From: Streptococcus suis
GTDB taxonomy: Bacteria > Bacillota > Bacilli > Lactobacillales > Streptococcaceae
Assembly: GCF_902702775.1 (NCBI RefSeq)
Contig: NZ_LR738724.1
Span: 620,001 to 684,000, forward strand
Reading direction: 5' to 3'
DNA: 64,000 nucleotides
The position numbers and the translations under genes are program-made. Within the stretch, counting starts at the first letter, position 1. The number at the start of each line of letters is the position of its first letter. Positions 29,541 through 37,716 of this stretch are shown piece after piece. The notes beneath the pieces are model-generated. The model worked only from the letters and a program-made list of their open reading frames with translations. It was not told the DNA's origin and made no database searches.

Positions 29541-31202
29541 CTACCAACTTTCCTCTAGTCCATCTAGCTGGTTTTCAAAGATTTTATTAGCTTTCGCGAT
29601 GCGTTTTGCATCTTGGGTCTCAATCACTTTTTCATATCGCTGAATACAGTTCATCAAATAATCACGCTGTTCGGCTAATAGGGTCTGGAATAGACGTTCT
29701 GCGCGTGCTCGTAATAATTGGTAATGTTCACTATCTCGAGGATGGATTTTCAAGGAGGCTAGTTTTGCTCTTTTTTCCAATATTTCTTCGGCGGATAGCT
29801 GTTGTCGATCACGTAGTATTGTTTTGTTGTACACTTTTCCGGTAGAAAGAACGGTAATATCTACATCGAGAATACCGTTTATATCATAGGAGAAGCGGCA
29901 GTCTATTGCTTCATGTTCTTCATGATTTACAGGGATTGGAATATCCAAGGAACCGAGAAGAAGATTGGTGTCGGCTTGGTAGTTTTCTCCTTGATAAATG
30001 GTAAATAGAACATGTTGCTGCCCTAATTCATTCGTCCAGTAGCGTTCGACGTAGGAGGCAGGGAGTGTTGTATTTCTTTCTATTATGGGTGAGAAGACAT
30101 TTCCAACAATGGCAGTACCTAATGTAAAAGGACAAATGTCTGTTAACACAACATCTTTGATATCCTTGTCACGTTTTTTAATACCCGTTACAATACCACA
30201 CCCCATAGCTACGGCTTTATCCTGATCAACTTTAACGGAGATGGGACGTTTGAGCAGAAAAATTAGATAGTCTTGAATGAGTTTCATTTTAGTTGAGCCG
30301 CCAACTAGGATGACATCGGTTAAGTCTTCAGCATGTATCTGGGCATCTCGTAGAGCATTTTGAATAGGGGCATTCATTTTTGCAAGGAGAAAACGACAAA
30401 TCTCCACATATCGTTCCTTAGTTAATTTATACACATGAAGACTATCGTTGATGTTTACAGACATTCGAACGATATCTTCCTTATTGAGGGCCAATTTTGC
30501 TTTTTCAGCTTCCTGGTAAAGGAATCCCATTACCTCGTCAGACAAGTCTGATTTTTTATAAGGAAGATTTTGGATGAAGTCTTCAACAATTTGTTGAGTG
30601 AAGTCTTCCCCACCTAAGTGGTTTTCTCCAGCAACCGATACGATTTCAATAACATTGGCAAAAGCATCAACAATTGAAATGTCAAGTGTTCCCCCACCGA
30701 AGTCAATAATCATATAAGTGGCATCTTCTTCTCGACTGTGGTGGAGAGCAAGGGCGGCAGCAGATGGTTCATTGATAATTCGTTCAATTTTGACCCCTGC
30801 TAAGTGACCAGCAATTTTTGTTGCTGCGCGCTGATCATCGCTGAAATAGGCAGGGACGCTGACAATAATTTCATCAACCTTTTCACCTAGAAATTCTTCG
30901 GCATCTTCAATCAATTTTTTCAATATGAAGGCGCTAAGCTCCTCAGGTAGATACATCTGATCACCTAGAGGTAATTTTTTTCCAGTTCCCATTAGGCGTT
31001 TGAATCTTGATTGTGTAAGATGAGGATGACTCATCAACCGTTCTTTGGCAAATTTTCCTACGATGATGTCTCCGTTGTCAGATAAACCGACTACAGAAGG
31101 TGTTAAGAAATCGCCCAAATTGTTGGGAATGAGTTCTACCTTATTATTACGCCATGTTGCAACTAGTGAATTTGTTGTTCCTAAATCGATTCCAATAATC
31201 AT
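29541..31202 (-). CDS. hscC: HscC-type Hsp70 family chaperone
   Basis: A 553-residue Hsp70. The nucleotide-binding domain (about 1-360) has phosphate loop 1 IGIDLGTTNSLVATW (3-17), phosphate loop 2 IIDFGGGTLDIS and the adenosine motif VILVGGSTKM. The substrate-binding part shows TDICPFTLG, SPIIERNTTLPAS and YQGEN. The sequence and short length (no long DnaK lid) match E. coli HscC rather than the housekeeping DnaK, which is normally encoded with grpE and dnaJ elsewhere. It overlaps the J-domain gene by 4 nt (ATGA), so the two are translated together. Clients unknown. Confidence 0.88.
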   Translation of the reverse strand: MIIGIDLGTTNSLVATWRNNKVELIPNNLGDFLTPSVVGLSDNGDIIVGKFAKERLMSHPHLTQSRFKRLMGTGKKLPLGDQMYLPEELSAFILKKLIEDAEEFLGEKVDEIIVSVPAYFSDDQRAATKIAGHLAGVKIERIINEPSAAALALHHSREEDATYMIIDFGGGTLDISIVDAFANVIEIVSVAGENHLGGEDFTQQIVEDFIQNLPYKKSDLSDEVMGFLYQEAEKAKLALNKEDIVRMSVNINDSLHVYKLTKERYVEICRFLLAKMNAPIQNALRDAQIHAEDLTDVILVGGSTKMKLIQDYLIFLLKRPISVKVDQDKAVAMGCGIVTGIKKRDKDIKDVVLTDICPFTLGTAIVGNVFSPIIERNTTLPASYVERYWTNELGQQHVLFTIYQGENYQADTNLLLGSLDIPIPVNHEEHEAIDCRFSYDINGILDVDITVLSTGKVYNKTILRDRQQLSAEEILEKRAKLASLKIHPRDSEHYQLLRARAERLFQTLLAEQRDYLMNCIQRYEKVIETQDAKRIAKANKIFENQLDGLEESW

Positions 31203-32185
31203 ACTAATCTCTCCGTTGATAAACCTTTTTGAGTCTCAGGATTATTTAATCCTATCCAATAAATGTATCCAGCCAGTTCATTTAAACCATAATTTTGACA
31301 GAGTTGAACAAGTTCAATACGGTGTTCCCAAGGGCCAAAGAAGTAGTAGTTTAAAAGATGGGCTGTTAGTTTGTTACAGAATTGTTCATTGGCTACAAAA
31401 TAGCGGAAGTTATCACTGCGAAAGGCTTTCAATAGTAAATAAAAATCGCTTACCAATTCGAGAGAAGACAATAATTTTGCTAGATACTCTTCTGCTGCTT
31501 GTGCTATTGATTCTGTATCGGTATTAAATTGATCTTCTAATTGCTTTTGTTTATCTTGTGATAGATAAAGAGCCAGTTCATCTAATCCCAGTAGTTCACA
31601 CTGCTCAATGACCTTTTTGCGTTCAAATTCTTCCCCGTAAAAAGTAAGCTGACTGAGTTCAGCAATTAGTTGCTTTTGTATTTCTATATCTCTGATATGG
31701 AAATTGAATTCATCGGAAATTAAAATTTGATATAGAAGGTGGTAGTAGGGGGAGTTTTTGCAGGCAGTTTTTATATTGTCTACAAAGTTGGTATTTTCAA
31801 ATAGTTGGTTGTTGGCAGTGATGGTTTGTTCGCTTGCATCCTGTTCGGGAATTTCTTCCGAATGTGAGAAAGTAGAGAAATCAAAAGTGGAATGAGAAAT
31901 ATCTTCGGTTTTATTCTCATTGCGATCATCAAAGAAATCAAACGATGTCGCACTCTGCTGATTTTCAAGGTTGTTTTGCTCTCCAAACTCAGTAAATGTT
32001 TGTTTTGGCTTTGGTCTTGCTTGCTTAGCGTATTGTAAGGCTGATTTATAAGCATGCTGTAGGCGTTTAAAACCTTCGGGGTCTTCTTCAGGATGGACCT
32101 TTTTAATCCGTTCCGCGTAGGCTAATTTTATAGTACGTTGATCTGTTGTTGCAGCAATTTGCAACTCTTGCCAACAACTTTTCAT
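31199..32185 (-). CDS. J-domain co-chaperone with HPE in place of HPD
   Basis: A 328-residue protein with an N-terminal J domain (about residues 5-55): RTIKLAYAERIKKVHPEEDPEGFKR, given in part, with HPE where canonical J domains have HPD. Helix III continues LQHAYKSALQYAKQ. The rest is acidic, low-complexity (about 60-115), then helical repeats (LAELSQLTFYGEEFERKK and LTAHLLNYYFFGPWEHRIEL are similar to each other). It resembles the J-proteins paired with HscC (DjlB/DjlC) in E. coli. ATG 32185 has the better spacing from AAGGAG; ATG 32191 is possible. Confidence 0.75.
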   Translation of the reverse strand: MKSCWQELQIAATTDQRTIKLAYAERIKKVHPEEDPEGFKRLQHAYKSALQYAKQARPKPKQTFTEFGEQNNLENQQSATSFDFFDDRNENKTEDISHSTFDFSTFSHSEEIPEQDASEQTITANNQLFENTNFVDNIKTACKNSPYYHLLYQILISDEFNFHIRDIEIQKQLIAELSQLTFYGEEFERKKVIEQCELLGLDELALYLSQDKQKQLEDQFNTDTESIAQAAEEYLAKLLSSLELVSDFYLLLKAFRSDNFRYFVANEQFCNKLTAHLLNYYFFGPWEHRIELVQLCQNYGLNELAGYIYWIGLNNPETQKGLSTERLV

Positions 32186-32242
32186 ATTCATTACTCCTTT
32201 ATGGATACTTAAATTATTATAGCATATTTGTTGCGAAAAATT

Positions 32243-32268
32243 AATAAGCCTAGGTATTTCTAGGCTTA
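32243..32268 (-). terminator. Terminator of argR
   Basis: TAAGCCTAG and CTAGGCTTA (9-bp stem, 6-nt loop), followed on the minus strand by TTAATTTTT. The argR stop codon lies in the stem. Confidence 0.75.
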
Positions 32269-32739
32269 TAATTTACTAAAGAAAAATGGTGGAGTAAACT
32301 GTTTCAAGTGCTCGAAGCAAGCTTGTGCCCCTTCGACATCTTCACAAATGATGAGACAGACATCGTCACCGCAGACGGTCGCTACAATTTGAGGAATCTC
32401 CATGGCATCCAAAATAGAACCGAATGAGTTGGCCAATCCAGGTAGGGTCTTGAGCACCACTTGATGTTGGATAGGTTTTAGCATGACTAAAGCATCTTCC
32501 ATATAGAGTCGCAGTCGTTTTTCCCAGCGAGTAGGAGCAATGGGGTTGATGATATAGTGAGAAGAATCATCTTCGTTGACTTTGACAAGATTGAGCATCT
32601 TGATGTCACGGGAGAGGGTAGATTGGGTGACGGAGACTCCGTTGACCTCTAGTAATTCTTGTAATTCCTGCTGGGTATGTATTTTCTTCTCCATGATTAG
32701 AGACAGGATCAGCTGATGGCGGCTTTCAATCTTGTTCAT
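32266..32739 (-). CDS. argR: Arginine repressor, ArgR/AhrC family
   Basis: A 157-residue regulator. The N-terminal winged helix contains [18 protein letters not shown] (about residues 36-53), the ArgR DNA-recognition motif. The C-terminal hexamerisation and arginine-binding domain has [14 protein letters not shown] and [12 protein letters not shown]. It senses intracellular arginine and, in streptococci, participates in control of arginine metabolism together with the arc activator. The start follows AAGGAGGG. In the known S. suis arc layout argR closes the locus; here three chaperone-type genes separate it from arcH. Confidence 0.92.
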   Translation of the reverse strand: MNKIESRHQLILSLIMEKKIHTQQELQELLEVNGVSVTQSTLSRDIKMLNLVKVNEDDSSHYIINPIAPTRWEKRLRLYMEDALVMLKPIQHQVVLKTLPGLANSFGSILDAMEIPQIVATVCGDDVCLIICEDVEGAQACFEHLKQFTPPFFFSKL

Positions 32740-32802
32740 AGGGCCCTCCTTGAGATGTAAGGAAAATAGAATCTGAACTCAGAATAATTTGGTGATAACA
32801 GC

Positions 32803-33831
32803 CTATTGAATAAACATTGCATCCCCAAAACTAAAGAAGCGGTAACGTTCTTCAACAGCATGTTTATAGGCATCTAAGGTAAATTCTCTACCTGCAAAGG
32901 CAGAAACTAGCATAACCAAAGTAGATTTTGGTAGGTGGAAATTAGTTGAGAAGGCATCAACGATTCGGAAGGTGTAGCCAGGTTTGATGAAGATATTTGT
33001 CCAACCAGAATCAGCTTCCAAACGGCCATCAAATTTATTACCGATGGTTTCGAGGGTGCGGATGGATGTCGTGCCGACTGCGACGATACGACCACCGCTA
33101 TCTTTGACCTGATTGAGGGTTTGAGCAGCTTCTGCTGATAGGTTATAGAATTCCGAGTGCATTTCATGCTCATCAACGTTATCAACAGAGACTGGTCGGA
33201 AGGTCCCAAGTCCAACGTGAAGGGTCAGATAGACTAGTTTCACTCCTTTAGCTTCGATTTTTTCGAGTAATTCTTGGGTGAAATGTAGTCCAGCAGTTGG
33301 GGCTGCGGCAGAACCGTTTTCCTTGGCATAAACTGTTTGATAGCGTTCACGGTCTTCTAATTTTTCATGAATGTAAGGTGGAAGTGGCATTTCGCCTAGA
33401 CTTTCCAAGACTTCAAGGAAGATACCTTCATAGGAGAATTCAACAATTCTTCCACCGTGTTCTAATTCTTCTACGATAGTAGCAGTTAATCGTCCGTCAC
33501 CAAAGGCAACTGTGGTACCGACTTTCAGGCGTTTTGCTGGTTTGGCAAGCACTTCCCACTGATCACCTTGGGTATTTTTCAAAAGCAAAAGCTCAACATG
33601 TCCCATAGTTTCAGGCTTGTAGCCATAGAGACGGGCAGGTAGAACACGCGTATTGTTCATGACCAGAGCATCACCGGGATTCAGCTGGTCGATGATATGG
33701 TCAAAGTGACTGTCAACCATGCTCCGTTTTTCGCGGTCGAGGATCAATAGTTTAGAGCTGTCGCGCTTTTCAAGGGGAACTTGAGCGATAAGCTCTTCGG
33801 GTAAATCAAAATCAAAATCTGCAGTATTCAT
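32803..33831 (-). CDS. queA: S-adenosylmethionine:tRNA ribosyltransferase-isomerase
   Basis: A 342-residue enzyme that transfers the ribosyl part of AdoMet to 7-aminomethyl-7-deazaguanine in tRNA, making epoxyqueuosine. Family sequence: [20 protein letters not shown] at the N terminus, [18 protein letters not shown] (about 173-182) and VGLGTFRPV. The start at ATG 33831 is set by AAGGAG at the proper distance; a GTG two codons upstream is less likely. A small membrane-protein gene lies 14 bp upstream on the same strand, so they may share a transcript. nagB is divergent. Confidence 0.94.
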   Translation of the reverse strand: MNTADFDFDLPEELIAQVPLEKRDSSKLLILDREKRSMVDSHFDHIIDQLNPGDALVMNNTRVLPARLYGYKPETMGHVELLLLKNTQGDQWEVLAKPAKRLKVGTTVAFGDGRLTATIVEELEHGGRIVEFSYEGIFLEVLESLGEMPLPPYIHEKLEDRERYQTVYAKENGSAAAPTAGLHFTQELLEKIEAKGVKLVYLTLHVGLGTFRPVSVDNVDEHEMHSEFYNLSAEAAQTLNQVKDSGGRIVAVGTTSIRTLETIGNKFDGRLEADSGWTNIFIKPGYTFRIVDAFSTNFHLPKSTLVMLVSAFAGREFTLDAYKHAVEERYRFFSFGDAMFIQ

Positions 33832-33845
33832 ATTCACTCCTTAGA

Positions 33846-34013
33846 CTAAAATAAAATATAGGTAAAATAAATCAATAGGGCAAATGGCAAAGCCACCAAT
33901 AAACTACCAATCAGGTAGAAAATAAACTTTAGGACCTTTGATTTAGAAATAAAATAGCCAGTAAGGCAGAACAGAATACCAATAAAAAATAAGTAAAAAA
34001 GCACATCTGTCAT
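33846..34013 (-). CDS. Small membrane protein, 55 residues, upstream of queA
   Basis: A complete short ORF (ATG 34013, TAG 33848-33846). The protein MTDVLFYLFFIGILFCLTGY and onward has two hydrophobic stretches separated by the basic turn ISKSKVLK (about residues 22-29), so it is probably a two-helix membrane peptide. It has no ribosome site, but an extended -10 (TGATATAAT) ends 6 bp before the ATG, so a leaderless mRNA is likely. It lies 14 bp before queA in the same direction. I do not recognise the family. Confidence 0.6.
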   Translation of the reverse strand: MTDVLFYLFFIGILFCLTGYFISKSKVLKFIFYLIGSLLVALPFALLIYFTYILF

Positions 34014-34019
34014 AATTGT

Positions 34020-34025
34020 ATTATA
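34020..34025 (-). promoter_or_regulatory. Extended -10 promoter of the small membrane gene and queA
   Basis: TGATATAAT on the minus strand with only ACAATT before ATG 34013. The predicted start of transcription coincides with the start codon. Confidence 0.55.
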
Positions 34026-34109
34026 TCATAGTTAGACACTTAAGTCTTGATGGATGGGAAGAGAATTAAAATTATTCGTGTTGATGTAATACTTTATAAG
34101 TATAAATTC

Positions 34110-34138
34110 TTGACAAAAATTGGTCTATACCATATAAT
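34110..34138 (+). promoter_or_regulatory. nagB promoter
   Basis: Near-perfect sigma-A promoter: TTGACA, 17-bp spacer, TATAAT. The first operator lies between the two boxes. Confidence 0.85.
34120..34133 (-). promoter_or_regulatory. Operator 1 (NagR/GntR dre-like) of nagB
   Basis: TTGGTCTATACCAT is the exact reverse complement of operator 2 (34154-34167) and matches the known GntR-type dre consensus for amino-sugar regulators (ATTGGTATAGACAA-like). It occupies the promoter spacer, so binding would block RNA polymerase. Confidence 0.7.
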
Positions 34139-34153
34139 AAAGAAAAATAAGAA

Positions 34154-34167
34154 ATGGTATAGACCAA
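34154..34167 (+). promoter_or_regulatory. Operator 2 (NagR/GntR dre-like) of nagB
   Basis: ATGGTATAGACCAA, just after the expected transcription start and before the ribosome site. It is the inverted copy of operator 1 and probably cooperates with it. Confidence 0.7.
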
Positions 34168-34178
34168 AGAGGTGCGCT

Positions 34179-34886
34179 ATGAAAATTCATGTAGTAAACA
34201 ATCAAGTTGAAGGAGCAAGTGTAGCATTAGATATTTTGAGAGAAAAATTGAACGGAGGTGCCAAGGTATTAGGTTTGGCAACAGGCTCCAGTCCGTTAGA
34301 ATTTTACAGATTGATTCGTGAGTCGGATTTAGACTTTTCGGATGTGACATCTGTAAACTTGGATGAGTATGTTGGTTTAGGTGAGGAGAGCGACCAATCC
34401 TATATCCATTTTATGAAGGAAAATCTTTTCAATGACAAACCGTTTAAACAATCTTATTTACCGAATGGTTTGGCGACAGATGTAGCTGCTGAAACAGAGC
34501 GTTACAATAAAATTCTGGCTGAACATCCAGTTGATTTCCAAATTTTGGGTATCGGTCGCAACGCCCATATCGGTTTCAACGAACCAGGTGCTCCATTTGA
34601 TGGTCAGACCCATCTGGTTGAATTGGCGCCATCAACCATCGAAGCCAATGCACGCTTCTTTGACAATCCAGAAGATGTACCAAAACAAGCTATCTCAATG
34701 GGCATCGCCAACATCTTATCAGCCAAGACCATTGTCCTCATGGCTTATGGTCAGGAAAAAGCTGACGCCATTAAGGCGACTGTGGAAGGTCCTGTGACGG
34801 AGGAAGTTCCAGCAAGCGTCCTCCAAAACCATGACGATGTCGTTCTTATCCTCGACCAAGCCACAGCAAGTAAATTGACAAAATAA
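34179..34886 (+). CDS. nagB: Glucosamine-6-phosphate deaminase
   Basis: A 235-residue cytoplasmic enzyme converting glucosamine-6-phosphate to fructose-6-phosphate and ammonia. Motifs: [14 protein letters not shown] (about residues 33-46), NLDEYVGL (about 64-71) and [14 protein letters not shown] (about 126-139) with the catalytic His. The start at 34179 follows AGAGGTG; an in-frame start at 34047 lies upstream of the promoter and is rejected. Two inverted operator sites suggest repression by a GntR-type NagR relieved by amino sugars. A shared terminator follows. Confidence 0.95.
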   Translation: MKIHVVNNQVEGASVALDILREKLNGGAKVLGLATGSSPLEFYRLIRESDLDFSDVTSVNLDEYVGLGEESDQSYIHFMKENLFNDKPFKQSYLPNGLATDVAAETERYNKILAEHPVDFQILGIGRNAHIGFNEPGAPFDGQTHLVELAPSTIEANARFFDNPEDVPKQAISMGIANILSAKTIVLMAYGQEKADAIKATVEGPVTEEVPASVLQNHDDVVLILDQATASKLTK

Positions 34887-34891
34887 GAGTT

Positions 34892-34944
34892 AAAAACCAC
34901 AACAGTTTTAAGCCGTTAGAACGGTCTGTTGTGGTTTATTTTTA
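34892..34944. terminator. Bidirectional terminator between nagB and ltrA
   Basis: AAACCACAACAG pairs perfectly with CTGTTGTGGTTT (12 bp); the loop contains a small inner stem (CCGT/ACGG). T-rich on both ends, serving convergent genes. Confidence 0.85.
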
Positions 34945-36057
34945 TACCTCTTCCCCAATCAAACTCTGACGAGCTTTTCGGAAACGAATGACATGATAGG
35001 CGACCATGGCATGCGAGAGCAGGTTGAGGATAATAAAGATGAGTAGGTTTGCATGTCCAGCTAGCAGTAAGGCAACATTTCCAATCACTAAAATCAGACC
35101 GTAGATGAACAGTCCTTTTCTACCAACTTGGTGAATTTGTTGATTATAGAAGGAAGTCGAAAGGATGCCTCCGTAGAAAAGTAAGTTTCCTACAACCAGC
35201 ATGGGCAAGGCCAAATCATTGTGATGGCTAGGGAATAGCTCCATTGCCACGGTGAAGAAATTTAAACCAAGGACAATCACCAAGTGGGCATAGAGCAAAA
35301 CGGTCACATCTGCCTTATGGTGATGATCAATGGATAGGTAGGTTTGGGAAATGTAGAAGATGAAAAGGGTCGCCATAGCGAAGAAAAGCAAAATTCCTTC
35401 CAGAGCCAAGTCTAGTAGCGGATAATTTTTGATAATGGCAATGACTGTTTCACCGAAGGTGATAATGGTAATCAGCTGACAGCGTTCCACCATGTGTGGA
35501 AAGTTGATGGGGTCATGACTTATTCTCTTTTGAAAGAAAAAGGAAATCAAGAAGGGAATGATATAGACAATCAACATTCTCTCATCGTTGGTCCAGAGCT
35601 TGAAAACGACTAAAATGGTTGCACCAGCAAAGATAGCAATATAAGAGGCTAACATCTGCAAGGTTGCCTTAATGTCCTCATTAAAGCCAATCCGTCTTCC
35701 TCTCAGATAGTATTGCAGGAAGATGAGGATATAAGACAGGGTCAAGAAGGCATTAAATGGCAGAGCTGTTTTTTCAAAATCATTGCTGAAGTTGAGTGAC
35801 ATGTTACCAATCAGATACATGGATGGAATAATGGTGAAAATATCCAGAAAATCTCGTTCGCCATATTTATTAAGATAGATAGTTTCATTCATCCACAAGG
35901 TCATGATAATCAAATTAGCAGTGATAAAGGTGACAATCTCCTTGAAACCGATATGGTCACCATGTAGCAAGCCCGTCAGTGAAGAAGTAGCAAGGACAAA
36001 GACCAAATCATAAAACAATTCATAGTTGGATACACGTTTTGCCTTAATGTCAGACAT
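34942..36057 (-). CDS. ltrA: Low temperature requirement A family membrane protein
   Basis: A 371-residue polytopic membrane protein of the LtrA family. The N-terminal SNYELFYDLVFVLATSSLTG (residues 10-29) carries the family E-L-F-x-D-L-x-F motif. About ten hydrophobic segments follow, with HMVERCQLITIITFGETVIA in the middle (about residues 187-206), also characteristic. The family was named from a Listeria cold-growth mutant; its biochemical role is not established. It stands alone, and AGAGG precedes the ATG. It is convergent with nagB. Confidence 0.85.
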   Translation of the reverse strand: MSDIKAKRVSNYELFYDLVFVLATSSLTGLLHGDHIGFKEIVTFITANLIIMTLWMNETIYLNKYGERDFLDIFTIIPSMYLIGNMSLNFSNDFEKTALPFNAFLTLSYILIFLQYYLRGRRIGFNEDIKATLQMLASYIAIFAGATILVVFKLWTNDERMLIVYIIPFLISFFFQKRISHDPINFPHMVERCQLITIITFGETVIAIIKNYPLLDLALEGILLFFAMATLFIFYISQTYLSIDHHHKADVTVLLYAHLVIVLGLNFFTVAMELFPSHHNDLALPMLVVGNLLFYGGILSTSFYNQQIHQVGRKGLFIYGLILVIGNVALLLAGHANLLIFIILNLLSHAMVAYHVIRFRKARQSLIGEEV

Positions 36058-36238
36058 GTTAATCTCCTCTTTCTGAAAATCTGAAATATTATACCACAGA
36101 AATTGTGAGGGAGCAAACCAGTTATTTTTGGAACTGATGTTCTGAAAATCGTGGAAAATATCTGTAGGAGCTATTTAATAGTTGTTTCATTAGTGGATAA
36201 AAACTTGTTTATAATAGCATGGTTTATTCATTTTAGGG

Positions 36239-36244
36239 TATAAT
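36239..36244 (+). promoter_or_regulatory. -10 box of the Fst-like toxin candidate
   Basis: TATAAT about 48 bp upstream of ATG 36292. Another TATAAT lies at 36210-36215. The -35 is weak. Confidence 0.4.
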
Positions 36245-36291
36245 ATCTAAGTCGCAATCACTAAACAGCGCAAGTTGGGAGGTGAGACTTT

Positions 36292-36453
36292 ATGCTACAA
36301 TACTTTACCGAATTTGTTTTGCTACCGTTGTTAGTCAGCGTAGTTGCAGAACTTATTGCGGAGTGGCTAATTTGTAAGTGGCAAAACAAAAGCGACAATC
36401 AATCATTTATTTTTCCTTTTATTACTTCGTTAACTCGCTTTGCCGTACCTTAG
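36292..36453 (+). CDS. Candidate Fst-like type I toxin, tail supplied by a repeat element
   Basis: A 53-residue ORF with a good ribosome site (GGGAGG). The N-terminal half fits the Fst/PepA1 pattern of small membrane toxins: hydrophobic helix with a conserved Pro (FVLLPLLVSVVAELIAEWL, about residues 8-26), then a charged segment (CKWQNKSDN). The last 18 residues are encoded by a type B MITE-like repeat starting at 36400, which also supplies the stop. A terminator hairpin lies 80 bp downstream, where an antisense antitoxin RNA would end in Fst loci. The antitoxin promoter was not identified. Confidence 0.5.
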   Translation: MLQYFTEFVLLPLLVSVVAELIAEWLICKWQNKSDNQSFIFPFITSLTRFAVP

Positions 36454-36503
36454 TACAGCCTTCAGCTCGTTGCCTCGTACTAAAAGTAAACTAAATGATC
36501 GTC
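36400..36503 (+). repeat. MITE-like intergenic repeat, type B, copy 2
   Basis: About 104 bp; core nearly identical to 9274-9375 (GCCGTACCTTAGTACAGCC). Terminal arms: CAATCATTTATTT at the left against CGATCATTTAGTT on the other strand at the right. It overlaps the 3' end of the Fst-like ORF. Confidence 0.75.
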
Positions 36504-36530
36504 ACTTAGCCTGCGTGCCTTGAGCAAGCA

Positions 36531-36570
36531 CAAAAAAACACCCATGGCGGCAACTGTGGGTGTTTTACTT
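36531..36570. terminator. Terminator-type hairpin after the Fst-like ORF
   Basis: ACACCCA and TGTGGGTGT pair around GGCGGCAAC, with A-runs before and T-runs after, so it could end transcripts from both strands. Confidence 0.7.
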
Positions 36571-36622
36571 TATGCTTAACTTTACCGAACTTTTAAGCAC
36601 AATGATTATAACATATGTGTCT

Positions 36623-37585
36623 TTAGTTTTCAAGTGTCCAGTCCAAGTCAGGGCCGACTGGGACAATACCTGTTGGGTTAATGGTCTTATGGCTACCGTA
36701 GTAGTGTTGTTTGATATGGTCGAAGTCCACCGTTTCTGCAATACCAGCATGATTGTAAAGACGTTTGGTATAGTTCCATAGGTTTGGATAATCAACCAAG
36801 GCCTTGATATTGCACTTAAAATGCCCAAAGTAAACTGGATCAAACCGCACTAATGTAGTAAAGAGACGAAGGTCTGCTTCCGTTAATTGATTGCCCACCA
36901 GATAGTCCTTGTCTGCCAAATGCTTTTCCAATTTATCCAAGGCGGCAAAAAGGTTCTTGACCTCTTTTTCATAGACTGCCTGGTTGGTTGAAAATCCAGC
37001 CTTGTAGACGCCATTGTTGATGTTTGGATAGACAAAGTCATTCATGGCATCAATCTCGGCTTGCAGGTTTGCTGGATAGTAGTCATCGTAATTTCCAGTA
37101 ATATCATTAAAAGCAGTGTTAAACATGCGCATGATTTCAGCAGATTCATTGCTGACGATGGTATTTGTTTCCTTATCCCAAAGGACAGGGACGGTTACAC
37201 GGCCAGTGTAATTTGGGTCTGCTTTCAAGTAAACTTGATAAAGATAGTCGCTGTTAAAGAGGGAATCCTTGATCACACCAGGTCCGTCCGCAAAAGTCCA
37301 ACCATTTTCCAACATGAGCGGATGGACGATTGATAGGGAAATATGGTCTTCCAGCCCCTTCAATTTTCGCATGATTAAGGTCCGACTAGCCCAAGGACAG
37401 GCCAAAGAAATGTAGAGATGGTAACGTCCTGATTCAGCCTTAAAACCACCCTCACCTGTCGGTCCTGCTTGTCCATCAGGTGTAATCCAGTTGCGAAATT
37501 GTGTGACAGTACGGACAAACTTGCCACCAGTTGACTTGGTGTCATACCATTGATCCACCCATTTACCATCTTGTAAAAGTCCCAT
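36623..37585 (-). CDS. Glutathionyl-hydroquinone reductase (ECM4/YqjG-type glutathione S-transferase)
   Basis: A 320-residue GST of the xi class. The catalytic cysteine motif is ISLACPWASRTLIMR (about residues 54-68), where most relatives have CPWAHR. Family features follow: SIVHPLMLENGWTF (about residues 79-92), VPVLWDKETNTIVSNESAEI (around residue 140) and the C-terminal GST domain with GNQLTEADLRLFTTLVRFDPVY. It reduces glutathionyl-hydroquinones with glutathione. The start at 37585 follows AAGGAG; the in-frame start at 37621 is unsupported. Confidence 0.88.
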   Translation of the reverse strand: MGLLQDGKWVDQWYDTKSTGGKFVRTVTQFRNWITPDGQAGPTGEGGFKAESGRYHLYISLACPWASRTLIMRKLKGLEDHISLSIVHPLMLENGWTFADGPGVIKDSLFNSDYLYQVYLKADPNYTGRVTVPVLWDKETNTIVSNESAEIMRMFNTAFNDITGNYDDYYPANLQAEIDAMNDFVYPNINNGVYKAGFSTNQAVYEKEVKNLFAALDKLEKHLADKDYLVGNQLTEADLRLFTTLVRFDPVYFGHFKCNIKALVDYPNLWNYTKRLYNHAGIAETVDFDHIKQHYYGSHKTINPTGIVPVGPDLDWTLEN

Positions 37586-37716
37586 AAAGTTCTCCTTTAT
37601 TATAAAAAGTAGGAAATCCAAGCAAACTGGATTTCATTTGTATACATATCACTAATTAGTATTATAGTCTTTTTTCAATCAAAGTCAAGACCTAGGTTTT
37701 ATGCTAGAATAGAGAT

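Noticed and set aside
29541..31202. Housekeeping DnaK
   Set aside because: Too short at the C terminus, different motifs in the substrate domain, and the neighbours are not hrcA, grpE or dnaJ.
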